Source: Propionibacteriaceae bacterium (lineage in GTDB: Bacteria > Actinomycetota > Actinomycetes > Propionibacteriales > Propionibacteriaceae). From it: 64,000 bases of DNA. The stretch is from positions 89,935 to 153,934 of the forward strand of contig JAITVK010000033.1 in the NCBI GenBank assembly GCA_031285845.1, in the 5' to 3' direction. The translations under genes were made by a program, and so were the position numbers. The notes below the pieces were generated by a model. It was not told the DNA's origin. It did no database searches and saw only the letters and a program-made list of their open reading frames with translations. Shown here piece after piece: positions 36,514-50,878 of the stretch. Position 1 is the stretch's first letter. Each line of letters begins with the position of its first letter.

Positions 36514-36791
36514 CTCAGGTCGGTCGCCTGGGCGACGACGACTCGGCCGGCGACGGTGAACCCATCAGCGGGTCGGGACAGGCGAAGCCGTCAACGAATC
36601 AGATGAGGCGAATCCGGCGACGACGAACTCATCGCGAGTGAGAGGTCATGATCAGAGTCGCTCATGCGGCCGACCGCGTCGTGCTCACCGATGAGCGCCA
36701 CCGCTTTGACCTTCGCGATCATCGCAGGCCAAAGTCGACCTGAGCGGAGCACGCGTGACGTGACGGCGAACGACAATGAACGCCGACCGAC

Positions 36792-37160
36792 TCACTGCTC
36801 TTGGCGGTCTTGCCATCTTCTTTCCATACGAGAGATGAAGTCACCCTTCGCCGTGGCATGGGGCCGCTTCGAACGCGTCGGCGCACTTGGCGCGGCGCTG
36901 GGTCTTGACCAACTCGAGATGACCATGAACGCGCAGCCCAACATGATGACGAAGCCAATGACCGATATCCACCAGTAGGAACTCATGCCCACCACCAGCG
37001 CCACCAATCCAAGGACCAACCCGAGGACACCGACCACGACGTGAGCCGGATGCGGACGGCGGGGGGCCTGGGTGAATTTGCTCGCCAACTTGGGATCTTG
37101 CTCAGTCAGCGTCTTCTCCAGTTCATCGAGAAGTCTGCGTTCAGCATCGGTGAGAGCCAT
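36792..37160 (-). CDS. DUF3040 membrane protein
   Basis: 122 residues. N-terminal MALTDAERRLLDELEKTL, then two hydrophobic segments (about 39-57 and 62-82) and a basic tail. DUF3040 proteins are small actinobacterial membrane proteins of unknown function usually encoded next to mraZ, as here. ATG at 37160 follows AAAGGAGGAG by 3 bases; an earlier in-frame start would place the ribosome site inside the gene. Confidence 0.9.
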   Translation of the reverse strand: MALTDAERRLLDELEKTLTEQDPKLASKFTQAPRRPHPAHVVVGVLGLVLGLVALVVGMSSYWWISVIGFVIMLGCAFMVISSWSRPSAAPSAPTRSKRPHATAKGDFISRMERRWQDRQEQ

Positions 37161-37182
37161 GTCTCCTCCTTTCGTCATCTCG

Positions 37183-37188
37183 ATTCTA
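37183..37188 (-). promoter_or_regulatory. -10 box of the DUF3040 gene
   Basis: TAGAAT (minus strand) about 25 bases before the ATG, in the context GGTAGAATCG that also precedes infC. No good -35 box was found. Confidence 0.5.
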
Positions 37189-37253
37189 CCGTTGGATCGG
37201 AAGTTTGGACCGAAACGTCGAAAGGAAATGATCCTTGAGTCCGACGAGGTGGC

Positions 37254-38522
37254 TCACACTGGCGCGCCAGTCACCTGAATCGCGCCGACGGTCTTCTTGC
37301 CCCGTCGAACGATCATCACTCCACCGGCGACCAGATCGGCCGCCGACAGCGCCCGCTCTGGGTCCAAGACTCGTTGATTGTTGAGGTAGGCTCCACCCTC
37401 GCTGACCGCGCGTTTGGCTGCGCCACGCGAGGCGAACACTCCCGAATCTGCTAGAGCGTCAAGCACCGTACGACCGTCAAGGTCAGGCCACGTGGCGCGC
37501 GGCAACTCCTCGACCACCGCCGAGACGATCGCCGCGTCCAATCCGTCGAACTCGGCCTGTCCGAACACAGCGGACGCCGCCTGAGTCACAGCACGCCGCT
37601 GCTCTTCCCCATGGACCAAATCCGTCAAATCATCTGCCAACGCCCGCTGCGCGGCGCGTAGATGCGGCGATTCCTGGGTCTGGCGCTCCAGCTCGTCGAT
37701 CTGATCATGGCTGCGCTGGGTGAACAGTCGAAGCAGACTGACCACCATCGAGTCTTCAGCATTGAGGAAGAATTGATAGAAGGCGTACGGCGACGTCATC
37801 GTCGGATCCAGCCAGACAGTCCCGCTCTCCGTCTTGCCGTATTTCGTCCCGTCGGCCTTGGTCACCAACGGTGTGGCCATGGCGTGAACCTTGTCCCCGG
37901 TGACGCGACGAATCAGCTCGACACCAGCGGTGATGTTGCCCCACTGATCAGATCCGCCGGTCTCCAAGGTGGCACCGTACTCTCGATGCAGATGCAGGTA
38001 GTCCATCGACTGCAGCAGGACGTACGAAAACTCCGTGAACGAGATGCCGGACTCCAGGCGCGTCTTGACCACCTCTCGATCGAGCATCCGATTGACAGAG
38101 AAGTGTTTGCCGATGTCACGCAGGAATTCCAGAGCGGTCATATTGGCGGTCCAGTCATAGTTGTTGACGACGATCGCCGCGTTGTCACCGTCGAAGCTGA
38201 CGTAGCCGGCGACCATGGCACGCAGCCGCTCCACCCAACTGGCGACCAGATCGGCCGGATTGAGGTTGCGCTCCGAAGATTGGCGCGGATCACCGATCAG
38301 CCCGGTCGACCCCCCCACCAACAGGATCGGACGATGACCCGCCTGCTGAAGCCTGCGCGCGGTGATCAACTGCAACAGGTTGCCCATGTGCAGACTCGGC
38401 GCCGACGGGTCGAAGCCGACGTAGAACGACATCGATGTGTGATCCAGATCGTGACGCAGCGCCTCAGGATCAGTGGAATGGGCGATCAGACCGCGCCAGG
38501 AAAGGTCCTCGAACAAGCTCAT
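37254..38522 (-). CDS. tyrS: Tyrosine-tRNA ligase
   Basis: 422 residues from ATG at 38522. Class I synthetase: HMGN (45-48) replaces the HIGH motif, GGSDQWGNIT binds tyrosine, KYGKT is the KMSKS-equivalent, and the C-terminal S4 domain ends at VTGAPV. No T-box leader is visible upstream. It is 63 bases downstream of argH and probably partly transcribed with the arg operon. Confidence 0.96.
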   Translation of the reverse strand: MSLFEDLSWRGLIAHSTDPEALRHDLDHTSMSFYVGFDPSAPSLHMGNLLQLITARRLQQAGHRPILLVGGSTGLIGDPRQSSERNLNPADLVASWVERLRAMVAGYVSFDGDNAAIVVNNYDWTANMTALEFLRDIGKHFSVNRMLDREVVKTRLESGISFTEFSYVLLQSMDYLHLHREYGATLETGGSDQWGNITAGVELIRRVTGDKVHAMATPLVTKADGTKYGKTESGTVWLDPTMTSPYAFYQFFLNAEDSMVVSLLRLFTQRSHDQIDELERQTQESPHLRAAQRALADDLTDLVHGEEQRRAVTQAASAVFGQAEFDGLDAAIVSAVVEELPRATWPDLDGRTVLDALADSGVFASRGAAKRAVSEGGAYLNNQRVLDPERALSAADLVAGGVMIVRRGKKTVGAIQVTGAPV

Positions 38523-38585
38523 GACACCCAACCCTATCGGGTCGCCCACCCCCGGGCGTGTCGAGTCCACCCGGTCACGCTCTCA

Positions 38586-40499
<1,914 letters not shown>

Positions 40500-40507
<8 letters not shown>

Positions 40508-41657
40508 GCCGGGCCTCATCGAGCAACGTCGGCCAAAGCTCCACCAGTGGACCGAGATCGTCTTCAGTCACGATCAGCGGCGGCACCAGCCTGATCACCG
40601 ACTCACGCGGCGCGTTGAGGATGATCTGGTGATCCAGCGCGGCGGCGACCAGTTTGGCCGCGATCGGCTCATCCAACACCACCCCGATGAACAAGCCGCG
40701 TCCGCGAACCTTCGCCACACCCGGCAGACCGCGCAATTGACTCATCAGCCACTCGCCGGTGGTTCGGACGCTACCCAACAGCGGTTCGATCTGGTCGATC
40801 ACCGTCAAACCGACCCGGCAGGCCAAAGCGTTGCCTCCAAAAGTCGTGCCATGGGAGCCTGGGGTGAACAAGTCCTTGGCCGCCCCGCTGGCCAAGACGG
40901 CTCCGATCGGGAAGCCGTTGCCCAACGCTTTCGCCAACGTGACGATGTCCGGGCGGATCCCTTCAATCGTGTGAGCGAACCACGCTCCCGTACGTCCCAT
41001 GCCGGATTGGACCTCATCGAACCACAGCAGAGCGCCATGCTGATCGGCGATCTCGCGAGCCGAGCGCAGATACCCCGCCGGCGGCACGATCACACCATTC
41101 TCACCTTGGATCGGCTCCAACAAGATCGCGGCCGTCGAGTCGTCGACCGCCGCCGCCAAAGCCTCGGCGTCACCGTAGTCGACCCACACCACGTCTCCTG
41201 GCAGCGGCTCGAACGGCGCGCGGTACTTCTTGGTCGAGGTCAGCGCCAGAGCACCCATCGTACGACCATGGAACGACCCGTTGGCCACCACGATCCGACG
41301 ACGTCCAGTCAGGCGGGTCAGCTTGAAGCCCGCCTCGTTCGACTCAGTTCCTGAATTGGTGAAGAACACCCTCGACTCGGCTCCGAACAGACCGGTGAGG
41401 CGCTCGGCCAACTCTATCTGGGTCGGCGTGGCGAACAGATTGGAAACGTGACCCAACGTACGAGCCTGATCAGCGATCGCCTCAGCCACCACGAGGTTGG
41501 CATGACCCACGCTGACACAGGCGATCCCCGCCAACAAGTCGAGATACTGACGTCCCTGCTCGTCGCGCAGATGGACTCCTTCACCTCTGACGAACACCCG
41601 GGACGGGCGCCCGAAAGTATTCATCATCGTGTGGGAGTATTCGTCCAGCAGACTCAT
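40500..41657 (-). CDS. argD: Acetylornithine aminotransferase
   Basis: 385 residues. Class III PLP enzyme with [30 protein letters not shown] and the PLP-lysine motif [17 protein letters not shown] at 41657 overlaps the argB stop (ATGA). argF, usually next, is absent: the stop codon overlaps argR directly. Confidence 0.96.
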
Positions 41658-42522
41658 TTGATCACCATCGTTCCGATACCGTAATCCGTCAACAACTCCA
41701 ACAGCAGCGCATGTTCGACTCTCCCGTCGATCACGGCCGCGCGATCCACCCCACCGACGACCGCCGACAAGCAAGCCTCCATCTTGGGCGCCATGCCGGA
41801 ACCAAGATCAGGCAGCAGTCGACGCAGATCATCGGCGCGGATGAACGGCATCACTGTCGAACGATCCGGCCAGTCGGCGTACAACCCTTCGACATCGGTC
41901 AGCATGACCAAGCCACGAGCCCCCAAGGCGATCGCCAAGGCGGCCGCAGCCGTGTCGGCGTTGACGTTGTAGACCGTCCCGTCCTCATCCGGAGCGACGG
42001 TGGCGACCACCGGGATGCGTCCGGCCTCGATCAGATCCAAGATCGCCGTCGGATTGACCTGATCGACATCGCCGACCAATCCCAGATCCAGATCTGCGCC
42101 GTCGACCTCCACGCTCGCTTTGATGGCAGTGAACAATCCGGCGTCCTCCCCCGACATCCCCACGGCTAACGGTCCGTGACTGTTGATCAGGTTGACGATC
42201 TTGCGGCCGACCTGACCGACGAGCACCATGCGAACCACTTCGACTGCTTCCGGAGTGGTCACCCGGCGTCCGTTGACAAATTGGGTCTCGACTCCCAGTC
42301 GGGCCAACATCTGGGTGATCTGAGGCCCGCCGCCATGGACGACGACCACTTTGACCCCGCAGTGACGCAAAAACACGATGTCAGAGGCGAAGGCCTGTTG
42401 CAGTTGATCGTCGATCATGGCGTTGCCACCGTACTTCACGACCAGAATCTGTCCGGTGTACTTCTCAATCCACGGCAAGGCCTCCACCAATGTGGCTGCT
42501 TTGGCGATCAAATCTGAGGTGT

Positions 42523-42526
<4 letters not shown>
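41654..42526 (-). CDS. argB: Acetylglutamate kinase
   Basis: 290 residues from ATG at 42526 (ATGA overlap with argJ). Amino acid kinase fold with [42 protein letters not shown] and [12 protein letters not shown]. Phosphorylates N-acetylglutamate. The N-terminal helix WIEKYTGQ is typical of arginine-inhibited hexameric forms. Confidence 0.97.
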
Positions 42527-44819
<2,293 letters not shown>

Positions 44820-44841
44820 TCAGCCACCGCCTCGCCAAGAT

Positions 44842-47346
44842 TCAGGCCCGCAGTACTGCCCCACACCGACGGGCCGCCTCAGCCACAGCCTGATCTCGAG
44901 CCTGACTCGCCTCGGCCTCAGTCAGCGTCCGGTCGGTGGCCCGGAAAACCAGAGCGTACGCCATCGACTTCTTAGTCGTCCCAATCTGGTCACCGGTGAA
45001 GATGTCGAACAACGTGATCGACTCCAATAGAGGGCCGGCCCCAGCCACCAGGGCCGCCTGAAGATCAGCCGCGCTGACCGTGGTGTCCACCACGACTGCG
45101 ACATCCTGTTTGGTCGCCGGATGGGCCGAGAGCTCACGGATCTGACCGGTCGGTGGAGCCAACTCGATCAGGGCGTCCAGATCCAGCTCCATGGCGCAGG
45201 CACGCTTCGGCAACGTCCAGTCTTCGACCACCTGCGGATGAAGCTCACCAGCCCAGCCGACACTGACAAACTGACCATCGCGAACCACCCCCAAATCGGC
45301 GCACCGACCAGGATGCCATGGCATGACCTGCGCCGGTCGCCTGACGAGAGTGACCCCCAACGCGGCCGCGGCCGTCAGCGCCGCGTAGACCGCATGAACC
45401 CAGGTGGCCGGTTCCGCGTTCGCCAACGGACTGGCCGCCCGCCAGTCTCCAGTCAGCACCACAGCGAGGTGACGCGGCTGGATCGGCAGCGATGAGAACA
45501 GTCGCTCGATGTCGTCAGGACCGGGACGATGTCTCACGTCGGGCATGATCAGTGCGCCAGGCTCGCCTGCGCGGAACACCGAGCCACACTCGAACAAAGC
45601 CAGATCGGTCAAACTGCGTGACGTGTTACGGTTGATCGCCGCCAACAGGCCCGGCAGCAAAGACGTCCGCAGATAAGGTTGGGCCTCCGACAGTGGATTG
45701 GCGATCCGCACCACCGCGCGGCGAGGATCGTCGCCAGGCAACCCCATCCGATCCAGGTCTGCCCCGGCCATGAACGGCAGCGGGATGACTTCCACGAAAC
45801 CAGCCTGCGCCACCGCTTCGATGACCGCACGCCGAGCCCGCTGCTCGCGAGTGTACCCCGCGCCGGCTGGCGCCGTCGGCACTCGCGGCTGAATCGCCGA
45901 CAACCCGATCTTGCGACCCACCTCCTCGACATAGTCGTACGCATGCACTAGATCGGGACGCCAGGTGGGAGGGGTCAATGTCCATGCGCCATCGCTGGCG
46001 ACGTCGACCTGGATCCCGCTGGCGCGCAGCGTCTGGGCGATCGTGTCGTCTGACAGCTCGATCCCCAGAATGCGTGACGGCACCTGAACATCGTTCAGAG
46101 TCAGACTCGGCATCGGCTGCGGCTGACCGACGACGGTGATGGCGTCGAGGATCGTGGCCGAGCCGAGGTCACGCAAGAGTTCGGCGGCTCTCCGAGCGGC
46201 TGCGAAGGCCACTGACGTGTCCACCGCACGCTCAAAACGGCGCGAAGCCTCCGAGGGCAAATGATGGCGGCGATACGTCCGCCCAACCGAGGCCGGGGAG
46301 AACCAAGCGGCCTCCAGCAGGATCTGCGTGGTGTCGTCGGTCAGCTCGGTGGTCAACCCACCCATGACCCCAGCCAGGCCGATCGGACCTGAGTCGTCGG
46401 TGATCAGCAGATCATCTGGACTGAGCGCGCGGTCGACATGGTCCAATGTCACCAGATGCTCTGACGCTCGCGCCTTACGCACCCGGATCGGACCGTTCAA
46501 CCTGGCGGCGTCATAGGCGTGCAAAGGTTGACCGGATTCCACCATCACGTAGTTGGTGACGTCCACAGCCAAACTGATCGAACGAATCCCGACCGCTTTC
46601 AGTCGACGCACCATCCAGGCCGGAGAGACGGCGTCAGGGTTCAGCCCGCTCACAGAAATCGCCACGAACACCTGGCAGTCCGGTGACTCCAACACCACGG
46701 GATATCCCTGGTCGACCGGTTCGGGCAACGGCGTCGAATAAGGATCAGTGAAGACCGACCCGGTGATTTGAGCGGCTTCGCGCGCCAACCCACGCACTGA
46801 CAGGCAATACCCCTCGTCAGGAGTGACATCGATCTCGTACACCGGATCTTTGGCGCCCAACAGCTCTAGCGCGTCCGCCCCCGGGTGAACCCCTTCGCCT
46901 GGTGCGAACACGATAATGCCCGCGTGATCGGTTCCCAATCCCAATTCGTCCTCAGCGCAGATCATGCCGTCTGAGACATGGCCGTACGTCTTGCGAGCCG
47001 CGATCTGGAACCCGCCGGGCAAGACCGTCCCAGGCAGCACCACTGGAACGAAGTCGCCGACGGCGAAGTTGTCTGCCCCACAGACGATGCCGCGCGAGGG
47101 TTGGCCCGGCGGATTGGATTGACCCACGTCCACCTGGCACCACCGGATCGTCTTGCCGTTCTTTTGCGGTTCGGCGACGAAGTCCAGCACCTGCCCGACC
47201 ACCACCGGCCCGTCGATGTTGCGCGATGGATCCTCGATTCGTTCCACTTGCAGACCGGCTTCCGTCAGCGCGTTGGCCAGCCTGAGCGGATCGGCATCGT
47301 CGGCCACCTGGGCGTACGTCGTCAACCATGAGTAAGGCACCCTCAT
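44842..47346 (-). CDS. pheT: Phenylalanine-tRNA ligase beta subunit
   Basis: 834 residues, full length: EMAP-like tRNA-binding domain (about 40-150), B1/B3/B4 editing domain with the B5 region in the middle, catalytic-like core and C-terminal anticodon-binding FDX-ACB domain (about 735-830, ending RRCGAVLRA). ATGA overlap with pheS. Confidence 0.97.
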   Translation of the reverse strand: MRVPYSWLTTYAQVADDADPLRLANALTEAGLQVERIEDPSRNIDGPVVVGQVLDFVAEPQKNGKTIRWCQVDVGQSNPPGQPSRGIVCGADNFAVGDFVPVVLPGTVLPGGFQIAARKTYGHVSDGMICAEDELGLGTDHAGIIVFAPGEGVHPGADALELLGAKDPVYEIDVTPDEGYCLSVRGLAREAAQITGSVFTDPYSTPLPEPVDQGYPVVLESPDCQVFVAISVSGLNPDAVSPAWMVRRLKAVGIRSISLAVDVTNYVMVESGQPLHAYDAARLNGPIRVRKARASEHLVTLDHVDRALSPDDLLITDDSGPIGLAGVMGGLTTELTDDTTQILLEAAWFSPASVGRTYRRHHLPSEASRRFERAVDTSVAFAAARRAAELLRDLGSATILDAITVVGQPQPMPSLTLNDVQVPSRILGIELSDDTIAQTLRASGIQVDVASDGAWTLTPPTWRPDLVHAYDYVEEVGRKIGLSAIQPRVPTAPAGAGYTREQRARRAVIEAVAQAGFVEVIPLPFMAGADLDRMGLPGDDPRRAVVRIANPLSEAQPYLRTSLLPGLLAAINRNTSRSLTDLALFECGSVFRAGEPGALIMPDVRHRPGPDDIERLFSSLPIQPRHLAVVLTGDWRAASPLANAEPATWVHAVYAALTAAAALGVTLVRRPAQVMPWHPGRCADLGVVRDGQFVSVGWAGELHPQVVEDWTLPKRACAMELDLDALIELAPPTGQIRELSAHPATKQDVAVVVDTTVSAADLQAALVAGAGPLLESITLFDIFTGDQIGTTKKSMAYALVFRATDRTLTEAEASQARDQAVAEAARRCGAVLRA

Positions 47347-48422
47347 CGTGCCACTCCTTCCAACTGTCGCGAGAAGCGGACATCCGCTTCAACAAAATCC
47401 CGCAGGTCACTGGCGTTGTTCCGGAACATCACCGTCCGGTCCACCCCCATGCCGAAAGCGAAGCCCGAATACACGTTGGAGTCGACCCCGGCCGCCCGCA
47501 ACACCGCCGGGTTGACCACCCCGCAGCCGCCCCATTCGATCCACCCTTGTGACTTGCAGGTACGACAGGGTTTGCTCGGATCGGTGGCCGATGCTCCGTG
47601 ACAGACGAAGCACAGCAGATCCATCTCGGCCGACGGCTCGGTGAAGGGGAAATAATGCGGACGCAGTCGGGTCCTCACCTGCGAACCGAACATCGCCCGC
47701 GCCAAATGATCCAGCGTCCCCTTCAGGTCTGCCATTGACAACCCTTTGTCCACGGCTAAACCCTCGATTTGATGGAACACGGGCAAATGGGTCGCGTCGT
47801 ATTCATCTGCCCGATAAACCTTGCCAGGCGCCACCACGTAAACCGGCAGTGAACGGCTGAGCAAAGCTCTCATCTGGACCGGCGAGGTGTGCGTGCGCAA
47901 CAAGCGATGATTCTCCGGCGGATCGAGGAACAACGTGTCAGACATGAATCGGGCCGGATGATCCGCAGTGAAGTTCAGCGCGTCGAAGTTCAGCCATTCG
48001 GCTTCAGCCTCTGGGCCTTCGGCGACCTGCCAGCCCATAGCGACGAAAACATCGCACATCCGATGGATCAGGCCCGTCAGCGGATGCACCGCCCCAACCG
48101 GATGTAGCTGGATGTCAGCAGTGACATCGACCGTCTCGCGCACCAGCCTCGCCTGAAGATCGCGCGCACGCAGTCGATCTTCGGCCCCGGCCAGAACAGA
48201 CTCCATCTGTTTCAGACCAGTCTGGATCTGTGACCCCACGAGCCGTCGGTCCTCGTTGGACAACCCCCCCAAGGTTCGCTGCATCGCTCGTAGAGGCGAG
48301 TCCTTGCCGGTGTGAGCCGCCCGCGCTTGGGCCAACTCGTCAAGCGACCCGTTGGCCTCGGCTTGGGAGAAAGCGACAGCCGCCTGGGTCACCAGGGCCT
48401 CGATCTTGTCATTGTCAACCAT
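47343..48422 (-). CDS. pheS: Phenylalanine-tRNA ligase alpha subunit
   Basis: 359 residues from ATG at 48422, with GAAAGG 6 bases upstream. N-terminal coiled coil, then the class II core: HPLTGLIHRMCDVF, DHPARFMSDTLF, RTHTSPVQMRAL and GMGVDRTVMFRNN motif 3. Part of the infC-to-pheT transcription unit. Confidence 0.97.
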   Translation of the reverse strand: MVDNDKIEALVTQAAVAFSQAEANGSLDELAQARAAHTGKDSPLRAMQRTLGGLSNEDRRLVGSQIQTGLKQMESVLAGAEDRLRARDLQARLVRETVDVTADIQLHPVGAVHPLTGLIHRMCDVFVAMGWQVAEGPEAEAEWLNFDALNFTADHPARFMSDTLFLDPPENHRLLRTHTSPVQMRALLSRSLPVYVVAPGKVYRADEYDATHLPVFHQIEGLAVDKGLSMADLKGTLDHLARAMFGSQVRTRLRPHYFPFTEPSAEMDLLCFVCHGASATDPSKPCRTCKSQGWIEWGGCGVVNPAVLRAAGVDSNVYSGFAFGMGVDRTVMFRNNASDLRDFVEADVRFSRQLEGVAR

Positions 48423-48495
48423 GTTCAACCTTTCACCGACCAGTCTAGAAAACACCGCCGACATTTTGACGCAAGTCCGAAACTCACAGGTGCGA

Positions 48496-49278
48496 CTAGT
48501 GAGGATCGTGACGACAACTCGCCGTGGTGAACAAGCACACCGCAGCGGCTGTGGCCAGGTTCAACGACTCGGCCTTGCCCCACAAAGGAATTCGGACCAC
48601 CTGATCCGCCTGCGCCCGGTCTTGAGCCGGCAGACCCCAGGCCTCGTTGCCCATGATCCAAGCCACCGGCCTGGCGAGCTGGCCCGAACGTGCCAGCTCG
48701 GTGATGTCTCGCCCCGACCCGTCGGCTGCCAAGACGGTCATCCCGTGGGCCCTGGCCTCGTCAGCGGCGACGGACAACTCTACCGAGGTCACGATCGGTA
48801 GATGGAAGATAGACCCGACCGAGGCTCGAACCACCTTTGGGTTGGTCGGATCGACCGAGCCTGGAGTCAACACCACCGCGTCTGCGCCGAAGGCGTCGGC
48901 GCAACGAATCACAGTCCCCAAGTTCCCCGGATCGCGGATCTGAGCGCAAATCACGATCAAGCCGGTCCCGTCGTGGATCACATCGTCGACCGACCACGTC
49001 CGCGTACGACAAATCGCGAAAATCCCAGCCGAATGCACTGTGTCGGCCAAGTCTTTCACCTGGCCAGGGGTCAACGTATCGAACCCACCGGCGACAAGAC
49101 TCGGATGGGCGGCGGCCGCCGCGGCAGTGGCCAGCACACGCGTCGCGTAGCCGTACTCCACCGCCTCGGCGACACTTTGAGGCCCCTCAACGAGAAACTC
49201 GCCCGCCGAACTCCTGAACTTTCGGTTCAGAAGGCGGCGAGCGAGCCTCAATCCTGCCGTGGTGACATCACCCGACAT
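48496..49278 (-). CDS. TrmH/SpoU-family RNA 2'-O-methyltransferase
   Basis: 260 residues. SPOUT methyltransferase with N-terminal substrate-binding domain (FLVEGPQSVAEAVEYG) and knot motifs DPGNLGTVIRCADAFGAD, IMGNEAWGLP and IPLWGKAESLNLATAAAV. Genes like this are often found between rplT and pheS; targets are 23S rRNA or tRNA ribose. Two bases upstream lies the rplT stop, so it is in the ribosomal operon. Confidence 0.93.
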   Translation of the reverse strand: MSGDVTTAGLRLARRLLNRKFRSSAGEFLVEGPQSVAEAVEYGYATRVLATAAAAAAHPSLVAGGFDTLTPGQVKDLADTVHSAGIFAICRTRTWSVDDVIHDGTGLIVICAQIRDPGNLGTVIRCADAFGADAVVLTPGSVDPTNPKVVRASVGSIFHLPIVTSVELSVAADEARAHGMTVLAADGSGRDITELARSGQLARPVAWIMGNEAWGLPAQDRAQADQVVRIPLWGKAESLNLATAAAVCLFTTASCRHDPH

Positions 49279-49280
49279 GG

Positions 49281-49649
49281 TCAGTTGGCAGCCTTCGGCA
49301 CAGCCTGACGCGCCACGTCCACCAGCGAGGTGAAAGCAGCCGGGTCACTGACAGCCAGGTCGGCCAAGATCTTACGATCAACCTCGACACCAGCCACCTT
49401 CAGGCCATTGATGAACCGGTTGTACGTCATGCCCTCAGCGCGAACCGCGGCGTTGATCCGCTGGATCCACAACGCACGGAAGTCGCCCTTGCGATCCTTG
49501 CGATCGCGGTAGGCGTACGTGAACGAATGAAGCAGTTGCTCCTTGGCCTTGCGATACAGTCGCGACCTCTGACCCCGGTAACCGGAGGCTTGCTCCAGAA
49601 CCTCGCGACGCTTCTTGTGAGCGTTGACAGAACGCTTGACTCGAGCCAT
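49281..49649 (-). CDS. rplT: 50S ribosomal protein L20
   Basis: 122 residues with [41 protein letters not shown] N-terminus (key KRR, GYRG, KAKEQ) and WIQRINAA, as in bacterial L20. L20 initiates 50S assembly and in other phyla represses its own operon by binding the leader. ATG at 49649 follows GGGAGG by 8 bases. Confidence 0.97.
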   Translation of the reverse strand: MARVKRSVNAHKKRREVLEQASGYRGQRSRLYRKAKEQLLHSFTYAYRDRKDRKGDFRALWIQRINAAVRAEGMTYNRFINGLKVAGVEVDRKILADLAVSDPAAFTSLVDVARQAVPKAAN

Positions 49650-49667
49650 TTCTCAATCCTCCCTTTC

Positions 49668-49862
49668 TCAGATCCCCAACAGTCGACGCGCTTTGGCCGC
49701 ATCTGCCGGACGCAACTCGGCATCGGGCATCAGGCGGCGAGTCCGGCGACTCGACTTGTGTTCGTTCAAGTGGCGCTTGCCAGCCTGACGGTGGACGAGC
49801 TTGCCCGTTCCTGTCACCTTGAACCGCTTCTTGGCACCCGAGTGGGTCTTCATCTTCGGCAT
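49668..49862 (-). CDS. rpmI: 50S ribosomal protein L35
   Basis: 64 residues, very basic: [21 protein letters not shown] then [16 protein letters not shown], standard for L35. It lies between infC and rplT, 18 and 78 bases from its neighbours. Confidence 0.97.
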   Translation of the reverse strand: MPKMKTHSGAKKRFKVTGTGKLVHRQAGKRHLNEHKSSRRTRRLMPDAELRPADAAKARRLLGI

Positions 49863-49940
49863 CTTTCCTCTATTCTTCGACTCGCGTCGATCCTGTCTGT
49901 GAGGGGCATAGCTATCCCCACGGCGGCCCCGCGGCGCTTC

Positions 49941-50624
49941 TCACAGATCGATATCGGGGTCCAAATTGTCAGCTGGTCCACGCTTACGCTTCGTACGCTC
50001 GACAGCTTGCGCCCGTGACTGGGCGAGTTCCTTTTGCTCAGCCTCGACATCGGCGGCCCGCTCGGCTGCCTTGCGTTGCTTGGCCGCTTCCACTTCGACT
50101 TTGGCTTCGGATTTCTTACGCGTCGGGGCCAGCACCATGATCATGTTGCGTCCGTCTTGTTTCGGCGCGAACTCCACCACGCCATCAGCGGCCACATCTT
50201 CGGCCAACTTGTTCAACAGGTTGAACCCCAACTCCGGGCGACTCTGCTCGCGGCCGCGGAACATGATGGTGATCTTCACCTTGTCTCCCCCGCGCAGGAA
50301 GCGCACTATGTGACCCTTCTTGGTCTCATAGTCGTGAGCGTCGATCTTAGGTCGAAGCTTCATCTCTTTGATGACCGTGTTGGTCTGGTTGCGGCGAGAC
50401 TCACGCGCCTTTTGAGCCGTCTCGTAGCGCCACTTGCCATAGTCCATGACTTTGGCGACCGGCGGACGAGCAGTGGGAGCGATCTCGACAAGATCCAAGC
50501 CGACGTCTTGGGCCAATTTCAACGCTTCGGCGATCTTGACGATGCCGATCTGCTCGCCATCGGGTCCCACCAGCCTGACTTCGATGGCGTGGATCCGATC
50601 GTTGATACGCGGTTCGGTGCTGAT
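49941..50624 (-). CDS. infC: Translation initiation factor IF-3 (AUC start codon)
   Basis: 227 residues starting at ATC (50624-50622), giving the peptide (M)[10 protein letters not shown], which is the conserved beginning of IF-3; AGGAGG lies 3 bases upstream, and no ATG or GTG in frame has a ribosome site. Non-AUG starts (AUU/AUC) in infC allow IF-3 to restrict its own translation. The N domain carries [27 protein letters not shown] and the C domain [25 protein letters not shown]. The C-terminal 45 residues are a Lys/Ala/Glu-rich extension ending in DNLDPDIDL, usual in actinobacteria. Confidence 0.93.
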   Translation of the reverse strand: MSTEPRINDRIHAIEVRLVGPDGEQIGIVKIAEALKLAQDVGLDLVEIAPTARPPVAKVMDYGKWRYETAQKARESRRNQTNTVIKEMKLRPKIDAHDYETKKGHIVRFLRGGDKVKITIMFRGREQSRPELGFNLLNKLAEDVAADGVVEFAPKQDGRNMIMVLAPTRKKSEAKVEVEAAKQRKAAERAADVEAEQKELAQSRAQAVERTKRKRGPADNLDPDIDL

Positions 50625-50643
50625 GTGTCCTCCTTGCTCCGAC

Positions 50644-50671
50644 AAAAACGGGTTCCGCGCATGCGAAACCC
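50644..50671 (-). terminator. Leader terminator (attenuator) upstream of infC
   Basis: On the minus strand a 9-bp stem GGGTTTCGC / GCGGAACCC (one G-U pair) with loop ATGC is followed by GTTTTTG, a proper intrinsic terminator. It ends about 11 bases before the AGGAGG of infC, inside the leader that starts near 50753. This is the layout of a transcription attenuator controlling infC-rpmI-rplT and the downstream trmH-pheST genes. Confidence 0.75.
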
Positions 50672-50759
50672 TTCCGGAGCGGACGACATCAAGCATCCGC
50701 TGGACCCGGCGAGCACGCTCGCTCGGGTGGGAGTAGTCTCCACTTGCGCGATGAGTGCG

Positions 50760-50765
50760 ATTCTA
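50760..50765 (-). promoter_or_regulatory. -10 box of the infC operon
   Basis: TAGAAT (minus strand) in GGTAGAATCG, identical in context to the DUF3040 promoter. It predicts a leader of about 130 bases containing the attenuator and a GCGAG/CTCGC hairpin further upstream. No clear -35 box. Confidence 0.5.
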
Positions 50766-50878
50766 CCAGCGCCACATCCGCTCAGCGGGCGTACGACCTG
50801 GGCGAGACACACTCACCAGCGACGAACTCTACCACAGGGCTGGCCGACCCGGGCAATCCCAGGTCGGCCCGACTGGTC

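Larger units (their letters stand above)
36213..36791. other. 579-bp intergenic region between mraZ and the DUF3040 gene
   Basis: No convincing gene lies here. It holds three GTGGGG repeats next to mraZ (36270-36309) and a terminator-like hairpin at 36496-36513. The part from 36514 to 36791 would be a 280-base 3' trailer of the DUF3040 transcript; a 61-codon TTG-started reading (36591-36776, minus strand) has no ribosome site or recognisable content. Confidence 0.6.

Noticed and set aside
36591..36776. 61-codon TTG-started reading downstream of the DUF3040 gene
   Set aside because: No ribosome site, no recognisable features, rare start codon; more likely part of a 3' trailer.
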